NCBI RefSeq assembly: GCF_010820565.1
Contig: NZ_JAAIJQ010000055.1
Location: forward strand, 1-37,792
Source of the DNA: Thiorhodococcus minor
GTDB taxonomy: Bacteria; Pseudomonadota; Gammaproteobacteria; Chromatiales; Chromatiaceae
DNA: 37,792 nt
Direction of reading: 5' to 3'
Part shown: one piece after another, positions 7,555 through 15,877 of the stretch
Position numbering within the stretch: position 1 is the stretch's first letter
How the letters are laid out: every line of letters begins with the position of its first letter
The notes under the pieces: generated by a model
Told to the model about the DNA's origin: nothing
What the model saw: only the letters and a program-made list of their open reading frames with translations
Databases searched by the model: none
Made by a program: the position numbers and the translations under genes

Positions 7555-9342
7555 ATGTGTGGTATCTGCGGCGAGCTGAGATTCGATGGCGCACCCGTCG
7601 ACCTCGCATCGATCGAGGCGATGATGTCGCGACTCGTCCGGCGCGGTCCGGATCACGGCGGCAGCTACAGCGATGGCGCCTTGGGCTTCGGTCATCGTCG
7701 TCTGTCGATCATCGACCTGACGGTACGCTCCAACCAGCCGATGGTCGACGCGGAGCTGGGCCTGGCGGTCGTCTTCAATGGCGCCATCTACAACTACCCG
7801 GCGCTGCGTAGCGAGCTGCAGGGGCTGGGCTACAGGTTCTTTTCCGAGGGGGATACCGAAGTCGTCCTCAAGGCCTGGCATGCCTGGGGCACCCAGTGCG
7901 CGGAGCGACTGCACGGCATGTTCGCATTCGCGGTCTGGGATGCGAATCAGGGGTCGCTCTTCATCGCGCGCGACCGCTTCGGGATCAAGCCGCTCTACTG
8001 GAGCGAGCAGGGGGCGCTTCTGCGGTTCGCCTCCAACCCTCAGGCGCTGCTCGCCGCCGGCGGCGTGGATACCGCCATCGATCCGGTCGCCCTGCATCAT
8101 CTCTTCACCCTGCACGCCGTGGTCCCTGCGCCGCGGACCATCTTGCGCGGCGTCCGCAAGCTGTCGCCAGGGCATTGGATGCTGATCGAGGCATCTGGCC
8201 GCCGCACGGAGGAGGCCTATTGGGCCCTGGCGGCGCGGCGCCCGCACGCGGCAGGGTCCGAGGAGGAATGGCTGGAGGAGATCCACGCGGCGTTGCGTCA
8301 CGCGGTCAAGATTCGCAGCGAGGTCGCGGACGTTCCGGTAGGCGTGCTGCTCTCGGGCGGGCTGGATTCGAGCCTGCTCGTCGCCCTGCTGGCGGAGGTT
8401 GGGGTCGCGGATCTCAGAACCTTCTCGGTCGGCTTCGAGGATACGCCCGAGGAGGCGGGCAGCGAGTTCGAGTATTCCGACTTGGTGGTCGAGCGCTATG
8501 GCACGCAGCACCGCAAGCTCTTGGTGCCCAACGACCAGGTGCTGAGCCGTTTGCCCGAGGCCATCGACGCCATGGCGGAGCCCATGTTCGGCCAGGACGC
8601 GGTCGCCTTCTATTTGCTCTCGGAGCTGGTCTCACGCGAGATCAAGGTGGTCCAGTCCGGGCAGGGGGCCGACGAGGTCTTTGGGGGATACTTCTGGTAT
8701 CCGCGGATGCAGGCGGAGACCCAGGGCTCGCGTCTCGAGCGCTTCCGCAAGCACTACTTCGACCGCGACCATGACGAATACCTGCGCATGGTCGCGGACG
8801 ACTATGGTCGGGACGATTTCACGGGGGAGCTGATCGCCGGGCGGCTCGATGACGCAGATGCCGATTCCTTCATGGATGCGGTGCTCGCCCTGGATGCGAC
8901 CACGCTCATCGTGGACGATCCGGTGAAGCGCGTAGACAACATGACCATGGCCTGGGGCCTCGAGGCGCGAGTGCCCTTCCTCGATCACCAGCTCGTCGAG
9001 CTGGCGGCGGCTTGCCCCCCTGAGCTCAAGCTGCGCGATGGTGGAAAATATCCACTCAAGATTCTGGCGCGTGGCCTGCTGCCGGACGTCGTGATCGATC
9101 GGCCTAAGGGTTATTTCCCCATGCCGGCGCTCAAGTACGTCCGCGGTCCCTTCCTCGAGATGATGTGCGATGCCGTGAGCTCACGCGCCAGTCGCGAGCG
9201 GGGGCTCTACCGTCAGCCCTACCTCGACGCGCTTCTTGCCGCGCCCGACATGCATCACACGCGCATTCAAGGCAACAAGCTGTGGCATCTCGCGCTATTG
9301 GAAATCTGGCTGCAGCGTCATGTCGATAAGCCCGCTGCCTGA
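7555..9342 (+). CDS. Asparagine-synthase-like amidotransferase, N-acetylglutaminylglutamine-amide type
   Basis: This 595-aa enzyme has an N-terminal class-II glutaminase with Cys2 exposed after Met removal and an RGPDHGG motif at 30-36, and a C-terminal synthetase domain with the PP-loop SGGLDSS at 267-273. The motifs SGQGADEVFGGY and EARVPFLDH are also present. Phrases such as FNGAIYNYP, GDTEVVLKAWHAWG and HAVVPAPRT resemble, from memory, the P. aeruginosa amidotransferase that makes the osmolyte N-acetylglutaminylglutamine amide (asnO/TIGR03104 group). The partner acetyltransferase/ATP-grasp gene is not in the window, so this substrate remains an inference. An RBS (GGGGAT) precedes the ATG. 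General asparagine synthase AsnB is the main alternative. Confidence 0.8.
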   Translation: MCGICGELRFDGAPVDLASIEAMMSRLVRRGPDHGGSYSDGALGFGHRRLSIIDLTVRSNQPMVDAELGLAVVFNGAIYNYPALRSELQGLGYRFFSEGDTEVVLKAWHAWGTQCAERLHGMFAFAVWDANQGSLFIARDRFGIKPLYWSEQGALLRFASNPQALLAAGGVDTAIDPVALHHLFTLHAVVPAPRTILRGVRKLSPGHWMLIEASGRRTEEAYWALAARRPHAAGSEEEWLEEIHAALRHAVKIRSEVADVPVGVLLSGGLDSSLLVALLAEVGVADLRTFSVGFEDTPEEAGSEFEYSDLVVERYGTQHRKLLVPNDQVLSRLPEAIDAMAEPMFGQDAVAFYLLSELVSREIKVVQSGQGADEVFGGYFWYPRMQAETQGSRLERFRKHYFDRDHDEYLRMVADDYGRDDFTGELIAGRLDDADADSFMDAVLALDATTLIVDDPVKRVDNMTMAWGLEARVPFLDHQLVELAAACPPELKLRDGGKYPLKILARGLLPDVVIDRPKGYFPMPALKYVRGPFLEMMCDAVSSRASRERGLYRQPYLDALLAAPDMHHTRIQGNKLWHLALLEIWLQRHVDKPAA

Positions 9343-9443
9343 TGATCGGCTCGTTGACATCCGTCGAGGCCCAGCTTGCTTGAAAAGCGCCCTGGCGGCC
9401 CGACTCTCGCCCTCACAAGTTCGATAGTCAGACGAGGTGAGTA

Positions 9444-9779
9444 GTGGACGTCTTAAAGCGGATCGGAGAGCAGGTGAAGGGCAACCCAGTCGTCATCTAC
9501 ATGAAGGGAACGCCGCAGTTCCCCCAATGCGGCTTCTCGATGCGGGCCGCGGCGGCACTGCAGGAATGCGCAGTGCCATTTGCCTACGTCAACGTCCTCC
9601 AGGATCCCGAGGTCTTCGAGAATCTGCCCCGGTATGCGGAGTGGCCGACCTTCCCGCAAATCTACATCGATGGCGAGCTCGTCGGTGGCTGCGACATCAC
9701 GCTCGAGCTTCATGCGAGCGGCGAGCTCAAGACCATGATGGAGCAGGCGGTCGCCAAATCCGAGGCGGCTGGAAGCTAG
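9444..9779 (+). CDS. grxD: Monothiol glutaredoxin
   Basis: GrxD binds and transfers [2Fe-2S] clusters using glutathione, often with a BolA partner. The 111-aa protein has the monothiol CGFS site at residues 29-32, the preceding YMKGTPQFPQ segment, and WPTFPQIYIDGELVGGCDI for glutathione binding. The start is a GTG at 9444 preceded by GAGGTGA at 9434-9440. It converges with rnt, 40 bp apart, and the pair is close neighbours in E. coli as well. Confidence 0.96.
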   Translation: MDVLKRIGEQVKGNPVVIYMKGTPQFPQCGFSMRAAAALQECAVPFAYVNVLQDPEVFENLPRYAEWPTFPQIYIDGELVGGCDITLELHASGELKTMMEQAVAKSEAAGS

Positions 9780-9819
9780 TACGATCCGCTCTGCCGGACT
9801 CGGCCGGCAAGGGCGGCCC

Positions 9820-10500
9820 CTAGGCGTCCGGGCCGGAAAGCCCCGCCATCAGGTTTGCGCCTTTCTCCCAGGGATGATCCGGCGTCAGCTCACTCCAGCG
9901 GTTGACGATCGTGCAGAATAGCTTGGCCGTCTGCTCGGCGTCGTAGATCGCGGAATGTGCCTCATCATTCTGCCATTGCAGCCCCGCCGCTCTCGCCGCC
10001 CGCGCGAGGACGGTTTGGCCGAACATGAGGCCGGCGAGCGTGACGGTGTCGAAGACGCTGAATGCATGGAAGGGATTGCGCTTGTAGCCCGTGCGCTCCA
10101 CTGCCGCCTTGACAAAGCCGAGGTCGAAATGCGCATTGTGGCCGACCAGGATCGCACGGTTGCAGTCATGCGTCTTCACCGCCTTGCGAATCGGCGTCAG
10201 GATCTTGGCCAGCGCGTCCTGCTCGGAGACCGCATCCCGGAAGGGATGTGCCGGATCGATACCATTGAAGGCGAGTGCCTTCGGGTCGATCTCCGAGCCG
10301 ACGAAGGGCAAGACATGGCATGCCAATGTGGCGCCAGGCTCTAGTCGCCCATCAGGCTGCATCTTGATGATGACGGCCGCGATCTCCAACAGCGCATGGC
10401 GCTGCGCGTCGAACCCAGCGGTCTCGACATCGATCACAACGGGCAAGAAGCCACGAAAGCGTTGTGCGATACCGCCGAAAGTCTGTCTTTCCTCATTCAT
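9820..10500 (-). CDS. rnt: Ribonuclease T
   Basis: RNase T trims the 3' CCA end of tRNAs and matures the 3' ends of 5S and 23S rRNA as a dimer. The 226-aa protein shows the DEDDh residues: Asp24 and Glu26 in [11 protein letters not shown], Asp126 in [10 protein letters not shown], and His182 and Asp187 in [11 protein letters not shown]. The start is the ATG at 10500; the longer frame to 10695 is non-family sequence. It is divergent from the TraB/GumN gene. Confidence 0.96.
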   Translation of the reverse strand: MNEERQTFGGIAQRFRGFLPVVIDVETAGFDAQRHALLEIAAVIIKMQPDGRLEPGATLACHVLPFVGSEIDPKALAFNGIDPAHPFRDAVSEQDALAKILTPIRKAVKTHDCNRAILVGHNAHFDLGFVKAAVERTGYKRNPFHAFSVFDTVTLAGLMFGQTVLARAARAAGLQWQNDEAHSAIYDAEQTAKLFCTIVNRWSELTPDHPWEKGANLMAGLSGPDA

Positions 10501-10708
10501 CGCGACAGCATAAATTGGCCGGCCTGGTTTTCCAAACGTCGTGCTGCGCGGCTCTGGGGCCGGGCATGCTCGGTTTCCTTCCTCCCGCCTTCCGGGTGTC
10601 AGACTCCAGTGTGCTAGCCTGCCCTGAAAGAAGACGGTCTCGCGACGGAGTGACGGGCGCCGAGCTGGCCTGCTCTCGGGACGCACGAGTCGCATGGAGG
10701 TTGGTGTC

Positions 10709-11602
10709 TTGACTGCCGTTGCCCGTTCTCATCTCCTTTGGCTTGTCCTGCTGCTTGGCGTCTCCCCTCAGGCGACTGCGGCTCGCGTCGCGGCGATGGG
10801 GGCCGACCATGGCCTTCTGTTCGAGGTCAGGTCGGACAGCTCGGATACGCCGAGCTACCTCTTCGGCACCATTCACAGCGAAGACCCGCGCGTCACTGAG
10901 CTGCCACCCCAGGTCGAAGGCGCCTTCGACGCCTGCCCCGGTTTTGCGCTCGAGGTTGTCCCCGATGCGTCGGCGATCATCAAGGCAATGATGACCATGA
11001 CCTACACGGACGGTCGCCAGCTTCGTGATGTCTTGTCGCTCGATCTCTACGCCGAGGTGAAGAAGGCCCTGGCGGAGCTGGGCATGGGGGAGGAGGCATT
11101 CAAGGACTTCAAGCCCTGGGCCGTCATGACCCAACTGAGCACTCCGCCTGGTAAGACCGGCAATTTTCTCGACATGAGACTCTATCGCGGGGCCGTCGCC
11201 GAGCATAAACGGATCGCGGGACTGGAGACCATGGAAGAGCAGCTGGCCATCTTCGATCGTCTGGAAGAGGCCGACCAGATTGCCTTGCTCGAAGAGACGC
11301 TGGAGGCTCGAGGTGAGCTGCCGAAGATGTTCGAGCAGTTGACGCTTGCCTATCTCCAACGTGATCTCGCCCGGCTGCAATGGCTGAGCGATGCCTACTT
11401 GGAGGAGAGCGAGCCGCGTCTGGCCGAGCTGTTTCGTACCAGGGTGGTCGATGCCCGCAATCTTAGGATGGCTAGTCGCATGGCCTCGCTCCTGGACGAG
11501 GGCGGGTGGTTCATTGCTATCGGCGCCCTCCATCTGACCGGCGATACCGGTGTGGTGGGATTGCTCCGCGACATGGGGTATTCCGTCGACCGGCTCTACT
11601 GA
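10709..11602 (+). CDS. TraB/GumN family protein, exported
   Basis: This is a 297-aa member of the TraB/GumN (PF01963) family, related to the eukaryotic Tiki proteases. The N-terminal hydrophobic run [10 protein letters not shown] and a following ATA look like a cleaved signal peptide. The family's conserved GTIHSEDPR motif (mature N-terminus) and GALHLTG motif near the C-terminus are both present. The likely start is a TTG at 10709, because GGAGG lies 8 bases upstream at 10696-10700; an ATG at 10694 is also in frame but overlaps that site. The physiological substrate is unknown. mlaA follows 114 bp downstream. Confidence 0.85.
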   Translation: MTAVARSHLLWLVLLLGVSPQATAARVAAMGADHGLLFEVRSDSSDTPSYLFGTIHSEDPRVTELPPQVEGAFDACPGFALEVVPDASAIIKAMMTMTYTDGRQLRDVLSLDLYAEVKKALAELGMGEEAFKDFKPWAVMTQLSTPPGKTGNFLDMRLYRGAVAEHKRIAGLETMEEQLAIFDRLEEADQIALLEETLEARGELPKMFEQLTLAYLQRDLARLQWLSDAYLEESEPRLAELFRTRVVDARNLRMASRMASLLDEGGWFIAIGALHLTGDTGVVGLLRDMGYSVDRLY

Positions 11603-11716
11603 GAGATCGGTTGAGGGCTCGAGCTCCGGCTGATCTTTCGCACGCGCTTGCAGCATTCGGCCTGAGTCGGCCCTGTGTTAGGATTCGGACTCTTCGTGTG
11701 TGGAGATCGAGCAAGA

Positions 11717-12496
11717 ATGATGGCTGTGGAGAACCGCTCGCATCGGCTTGCCCGCTGGGCAGCGCTGGCCGCAACCTCGCTCTTGCTTGGCTGCGCGAGT
11801 CATCCTGATCGGGTCGTCGATGAGCGCGATCCGCTCGAGCCTTTCAACCGGGCGGTATTTCGGTTCAATACGGACTTCGACAAGGCGTTCCTGCGTCCGG
11901 TGGCGGTTGGCTATCGGAAGGTGACGCCAGAGCAGGTCGACCGCGGTGTCACGAATTTCTTCAATAACCTCGCCGACGTCACTTCGATCGCGAACAACGT
12001 CTTGCAGTTCAAGATGTCCAGGGCTGGCAGCGATGTCGGGCGCGTCTTCATCAATACGACCGTGGGGCTGCTCGGCTTCGTCGATGTCGCGACCAATGTG
12101 GGATTGCCGAGCTACAAGGAAGATTTTGACCAAACCCTCGGTTATTGGGGGCTCGAGCCGGGCGCCTACCTGGTTCTCCCCATTCTGGGGCCGAGCACCA
12201 TGCGCGGCACCATAGGGTTTGCTGGTGATGTCGTGACCGATCCCCTCTTCAATCTCCGGGATGACAAGATCCATTGGGGGCTGGTTGGTCTGCGCGTCGT
12301 CGACCGGCGCGCCGATCTGTTGACCGCGGGCGACATTCTGGAGGACGCGGCCATCGATCCATACAGCTTCCTGCGTGACGCTTACCTGCAGCGGCGTTTG
12401 AATCTCGTCTACGACGGCAATCCGCCAGCGCAACAGGGTCAAGACGACTTCTGGGACGAGGTCGACTTCGGGACACCCGCTCCGGCCAGCAACTAG
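11717..12496 (+). CDS. mlaA: Outer-membrane lipoprotein MlaA (VacJ)
   Basis: MlaA removes misplaced phospholipids from the outer leaflet of the outer membrane and hands them to MlaC for return to the inner membrane. The 259-aa protein has a lipobox LLLGC with Cys26 as the lipidated residue. The family blocks DPLEPFNRAVFRFN and GYWGLEPGAYLVLPILGP-like sequence follow. The tail is acidic and variable. Either of two adjacent ATGs (11717, 11720) may be the start; GGAG lies at 11702-11705. No mlaFEDCB genes are nearby, which is common. Confidence 0.94.
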   Translation: MMAVENRSHRLARWAALAATSLLLGCASHPDRVVDERDPLEPFNRAVFRFNTDFDKAFLRPVAVGYRKVTPEQVDRGVTNFFNNLADVTSIANNVLQFKMSRAGSDVGRVFINTTVGLLGFVDVATNVGLPSYKEDFDQTLGYWGLEPGAYLVLPILGPSTMRGTIGFAGDVVTDPLFNLRDDKIHWGLVGLRVVDRRADLLTAGDILEDAAIDPYSFLRDAYLQRRLNLVYDGNPPAQQGQDDFWDEVDFGTPAPASN

Positions 12497-12593
12497 CAGG
12501 CATTCAGCCCGCTGCACGCACGCCTTGGTCCTGTGAGCTGAGGCGCCTCGAATCCATCCAGGCGCGCAATCCCCTCGTCTGCGCGTCTCGGGC

Positions 12594-13637
12594 TCAGTCT
12601 CGGACGCGCCAGTCCAGGGGCTCCCCAGCGCCGAGTGGAACGACGCGATCGGCCCCGAATGGGTAGTCTGCGGGGACCTCCCAGGTCTCACGCCGGAGAC
12701 GGAGCTTGTCCAGGTTGCGCGGCATTCCGTAGAAGTCTGCTCCATGATGGCTGGCAAAGGCCTCGAGTCGATCGAGTGCCCCCGCTTCCTCGAACGCCTT
12801 GGCATAGAGCTCCATTGCGGCATGTGCACTGAAGGCGCCGGCACAGCCGCAGGCGTTTTCCTTCGCCTGAGCTGGGTGCGGGGCGCTATCTGTTCCCAGG
12901 AAGAAGCGCGGATGCCCGCTGGTGGCCGCATCCAAGAGCGCCTGTCGATGGCGCTCACGTTTGAGAACGGGCAGACAATAGAAGTGTGGACGGATGCCAC
13001 CGGCAAGAATCGCGTTGCGGTTGTACAGCAAGTGATGGGGCGTGATGGTGGCGGCGAGGGTGCTTGGTCCAGCCCGCACGAAGTCGACGGCCTCTGCCGT
13101 GGTGACATGCTCGAAGACGATGCGGAGCTCGGGAAAATCAGCAACCATGGCTTGCAGGTGCGACTCGATGAAGCGCAGCTCCCGGTCGAAGATGTCGACA
13201 TCCGGGTCGGTGACTTCTCCATGCACGAGCAAGGGCAGGTGCTCGCGCTGCATGGCCTCGAGCATCGGAGTGATCCGGGCAAGATCGGTCACCCCATTCT
13301 CCGAGTTGGTGGTTGCGCCAGCCGGATAGAGCTTGCAGGCGGCGACCGCGCCGCTCGCCTTGGCCTTTGCGATCTCGTCCGGTGTCGTCTTGTCGGTCAG
13401 ATAGAGCGTCATCAGCGGCCGAAACCGGCTCCCTTCCGGAAGCGCTGCCAAGATGCGGTCGCGGTAGGCCAGCGCCTGGTCCGTCGTGACGAGCGGGGGC
13501 TTTAGATTCGGCATGATGATGGCCCGCCCGAATTGTCGCGCGCTCAGCCGGGCGACATCCGCCATGGCCTCCCCATCCCGCAGGTGCAGGTGCCAGTCGT
13601 CTGGGCGCGTGATCTCTAGGTTTTGGATGGTTGGCAT
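12594..13637 (-). CDS. pyrC: Dihydroorotase
   Basis: PyrC closes carbamoyl aspartate to dihydroorotate in pyrimidine synthesis. The 347-aa length and sequence match the E. coli-type class. Zinc ligands are visible: His16 and His18 in [10 protein letters not shown], the carboxylated Lys102 in ACKLYPAG, His139 in VHGEVTD, His177 in FEHVTT, and the catalytic Asp250 in GTDSAPH. It converges with mlaA over a 97-bp gap that has no clear terminator. Confidence 0.96.
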   Translation of the reverse strand: MPTIQNLEITRPDDWHLHLRDGEAMADVARLSARQFGRAIIMPNLKPPLVTTDQALAYRDRILAALPEGSRFRPLMTLYLTDKTTPDEIAKAKASGAVAACKLYPAGATTNSENGVTDLARITPMLEAMQREHLPLLVHGEVTDPDVDIFDRELRFIESHLQAMVADFPELRIVFEHVTTAEAVDFVRAGPSTLAATITPHHLLYNRNAILAGGIRPHFYCLPVLKRERHRQALLDAATSGHPRFFLGTDSAPHPAQAKENACGCAGAFSAHAAMELYAKAFEEAGALDRLEAFASHHGADFYGMPRNLDKLRLRRETWEVPADYPFGADRVVPLGAGEPLDWRVRD

Positions 13638-13915
13638 GGTCTTGTCCGCTGTTGATTCGCAGGCCGGAGCGCGGGGATTCAGTCGGGCCCGCGTCTTGGG
13701 CCTCGTCTTTGTCTATTATGCCAATCTTGACTGGGCCTTGCGGGGAGTGCTTCGGCGAGCGGCGATTGCCAAGGAGGCCGGTGCCGGCGATCTTGGCCGA
13801 CGTTTCTCTTGGTAACGCCCTGAGAGGCGGGCGATCTCGTCTAGATCGTCGTGAGGGGAGCTTGGCGTGCGGAGCAGATGGCTCGAGGGCACATCCCTGT
13901 GCGGCCGAGCTTGAA
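13638..13915. other. Intergenic stretch upstream of pyrC
   Basis: The 278 bases hold no credible gene. They must include the pyrC promoter; a CATAAT on the minus strand near 13717 is a possible -10, but no good -35 accompanies it. Confidence 0.4.
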
Positions 13916-14188
13916 TCAGCTGGAATCCTTCTGGCTGCTGGAGCGGCTCGACGGCTCGCTCTTGGCCCCTTTGCGGGAGGCCGACTTCCGGCAGTGCCCG
14001 GATACCTTGACGCCGTCCTTGCGCGTGTAGCCATTGACCCAGTGGCACTGGGCCTTGGAGTCGCAGGGGCTATTGTCGAGACCCTTGCAGGATGACTCCG
14101 CGGTTGCCGGCTGAGTGGCGATGGCTGCCATCAGCAATGCCGATGCGAGTGCCATCACCGACTGTTTCATTGAGATGCGGATCTTCAT
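13916..14188 (-). CDS. Small secreted cysteine-rich protein, function unknown
   Basis: This predicted 90-aa protein has a signal peptide (hydrophobic MALASALLMAAIA, cleavage near ATA-ES). The mature part carries four cysteines in the spacing C-x6-C-x5-C-x15-C, including a CHWVNGYTRKDG segment. It ends in a Ser/Lys/Arg-rich tail without predicted structure. Four cysteines could form two disulfides in the periplasm or outside. The start at 14188 has a strong GAGGGGGAAG site. The CKGL...C...C-W-x-GYxRxDG-x-V-x-G-x-C pattern is familiar to me from small uncharacterised proteins in other bacteria, but I know of no function. Confidence 0.75.
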   Translation of the reverse strand: MKIRISMKQSVMALASALLMAAIATQPATAESSCKGLDNSPCDSKAQCHWVNGYTRKDGVKVSGHCRKSASRKGAKSEPSSRSSSQKDSS

Positions 14189-14298
14189 AGGCTTCCCCCT
14201 CTCTGTCGCTGTGCGTCTGTGCTCTGATCGCCCGCCGGCGTCGGCGAGCCAGAAGAAGCTAATCATGAATGTACACGAAAGGCAAACGTCCGCCCGTG

Positions 14299-14371
14299 GA
14301 TTGGCCGTCCTGGTGGAATGGCGAGCGAGAAGGTCGCCATCCTGCGGCCGGCCCGCGGCGGGGCTCCAATC
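14299..14371. other. Nested hairpin-forming segment
   Basis: Three pairs of complementary arms are nested: GATTGG/CCAATC (14299-14304 with 14366-14371), GGCCG/CGGCC (14303-14307 with 14345-14349) and ATGGCGA/TCGCCAT (14318-14324 with 14334-14340). The segment lies between coaE and the small secreted protein gene. It could be a terminator-like 3' structure for coaE on the minus strand or a decayed repeat; no T-tract follows. Confidence 0.4.
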
Positions 14372-14374
14372 GGA

Positions 14375-14974
14375 CTAGGGGCCTGCGGCGAGACGCAGAT
14401 ACTTCTGGTGGAGCTTCTCGACTTGTGGCGCTAGCGCGGAGGGTGGGCCGCTGTTGTCGATGATATCGTCCGCGCCCGCCAGCCTCTGCTGGCGCGAGAC
14501 CTGACTCTCGATGATGCGCGCGGTCTGAGTGCGTGAGAGTCCGCTGCGACGACGCACGCGCTCGATCTGCTCCTCCTCGGGGACATCGACGACCAAGACC
14601 CGATTGGCAAGCGCTTGTTGTCCGGTCTCGAACAGGAGCGGAATCACCAAGACCGCGTAGGGCGCCTCGATCGCGGCGAGGCGCTCGAGCATGCGTGTGC
14701 GGATCGCGGGGTGCAAGATGCGCTCGAGTCGCCTTCGGGCATCCGCATCTTGGAAGACCTTCTCCCTCAGATAGGCGCGGTCGAGTGCACCACTGGGTAA
14801 GGATGCCTCCTTGCCGAAGGTCTCGAAAATCTTCGAGAGGGTCGGGGTGCCCGGGGCGGTCAGCTCGCGAGAGAGCAGGTCGGTATCTATGATCCCGGCT
14901 CCAAGCCTGCCGAGCAGGTCGGATACCGCGGTCTTGCCGCTCCCGATACCACCGGTCAAGGCAACGACAAACAT
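14375..14974 (-). CDS. coaE: Dephospho-CoA kinase
   Basis: CoaE phosphorylates dephospho-CoA, the last step of coenzyme A synthesis. The 199-aa protein has the P-loop GGIGSGKT at residues 8-15, an IDTD motif, and a family-typical RRxGLSRTQTARI lid region. It starts 8 bp after the pilD stop codon. The order pilB-pilC-pilD-coaE is conserved in many gammaproteobacteria. The frequent next gene, yacG, is not present downstream. Confidence 0.96.
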   Translation of the reverse strand: MFVVALTGGIGSGKTAVSDLLGRLGAGIIDTDLLSRELTAPGTPTLSKIFETFGKEASLPSGALDRAYLREKVFQDADARRRLERILHPAIRTRMLERLAAIEAPYAVLVIPLLFETGQQALANRVLVVDVPEEEQIERVRRRSGLSRTQTARIIESQVSRQQRLAGADDIIDNSGPPSALAPQVEKLHQKYLRLAAGP

Positions 14975-14982
14975 GGGCGCGA

Positions 14983-15873
14983 TCAGATCAGCCCGGTTGC
15001 ACGCAGATAGGCGTCGTTGATCTCATTCCCCCAAAGCAAGCTGATCCAGCCTGCCGCGGCGAGATAGGGGCCGAATGGCAGCGGCTTCCCTTGCTCGTGT
15101 CGGCCGCTGAGGATGAGGGCGACGCCGATCAGGGCGCCGGTCAGTGCCGACAAGAGGATGATCTGCGGAAGCGCTTGCCAGCCCAGCCAGGCGCCGAATA
15201 GGCCAAGTAGCTTGAAATCTCCATAGCCCATGCCTTCCTTGCCTGTGGCGAGCCGGAATAGATGGAAGACGAGCCAAAGACTAAGGTATCCGGCAGCCGC
15301 CCCGACAATGGATGCGTGCGTGTCCGCGAAGAGACCGAAGAGACTCAGGACGAGCCCAAGCCAGAGCATCGGCAGGGTGATGCTGTCTGGGAGGAATTGG
15401 GTGTCGTAGTCGATGACCGCGAGCGCGATGAGCGCCCAGGTGAGCAGCAGTGCCGCGGGCATCTGCCAGGTGAGCCCGAGCTGCATGACGACGATGAGGC
15501 TCAAGAGCCCGGTCGCGGTCTCGATGATCGGGTAGCGTGCGCCGATCGGATGCTTACAGGCGGAGCAGCGTCCGCGCAGCGCCAGATAGCTGAGTAAGGG
15601 GATGTTCTCGATGGCGCGGATGCGATGGCCGCAGCTCGGGCAGGTCGACGCCGGCTTGGACAAGGTGAGCGGCGGCTCGCTCGGGACCTCTGTATCGGCA
15701 TCCTCGCCGTTCAGCTCGGCGCAATCGCGCCGCCAGCTCGCCTCCATGATACGCGGCAATCGCAGGATGACGACATTCAGAAAGCTCCCCACGATGAGCC
15801 CAAGCACGCCGATACTGGTATAGAGCAGTCCAGGGTGCTCCAGGAAGAGGGCGATCAGCTCTGGTGTCTGCAT
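14983..15873 (-). CDS. pilD: Type IV prepilin peptidase / N-methyltransferase
   Basis: PilD cleaves the leader of type IV prepilins and type II secretion pseudopilins at the inner membrane and methylates the new N-terminus. The 296-aa protein has the zinc-type cysteine quartet Cys78, Cys81, Cys103, Cys106 in the cytoplasmic loop. The aspartyl protease pair is Asp155 (in VIDYDTQFLPD) and Asp219 (in GMGYGDFKLL). About seven or eight membrane segments are visible. It starts 4 bp after pilC ends. Confidence 0.96.
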   Translation of the reverse strand: MQTPELIALFLEHPGLLYTSIGVLGLIVGSFLNVVILRLPRIMEASWRRDCAELNGEDADTEVPSEPPLTLSKPASTCPSCGHRIRAIENIPLLSYLALRGRCSACKHPIGARYPIIETATGLLSLIVVMQLGLTWQMPAALLLTWALIALAVIDYDTQFLPDSITLPMLWLGLVLSLFGLFADTHASIVGAAAGYLSLWLVFHLFRLATGKEGMGYGDFKLLGLFGAWLGWQALPQIILLSALTGALIGVALILSGRHEQGKPLPFGPYLAAAGWISLLWGNEINDAYLRATGLI

Positions 15874-15877
15874 TGGG

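Noticed and set aside
13631-14095. A 154-codon plus-strand frame between pyrC and coaE
   Set aside because: It overlaps the opposite-strand pyrC start and the small secreted protein gene, and shows no signal, domain or ribosome site.
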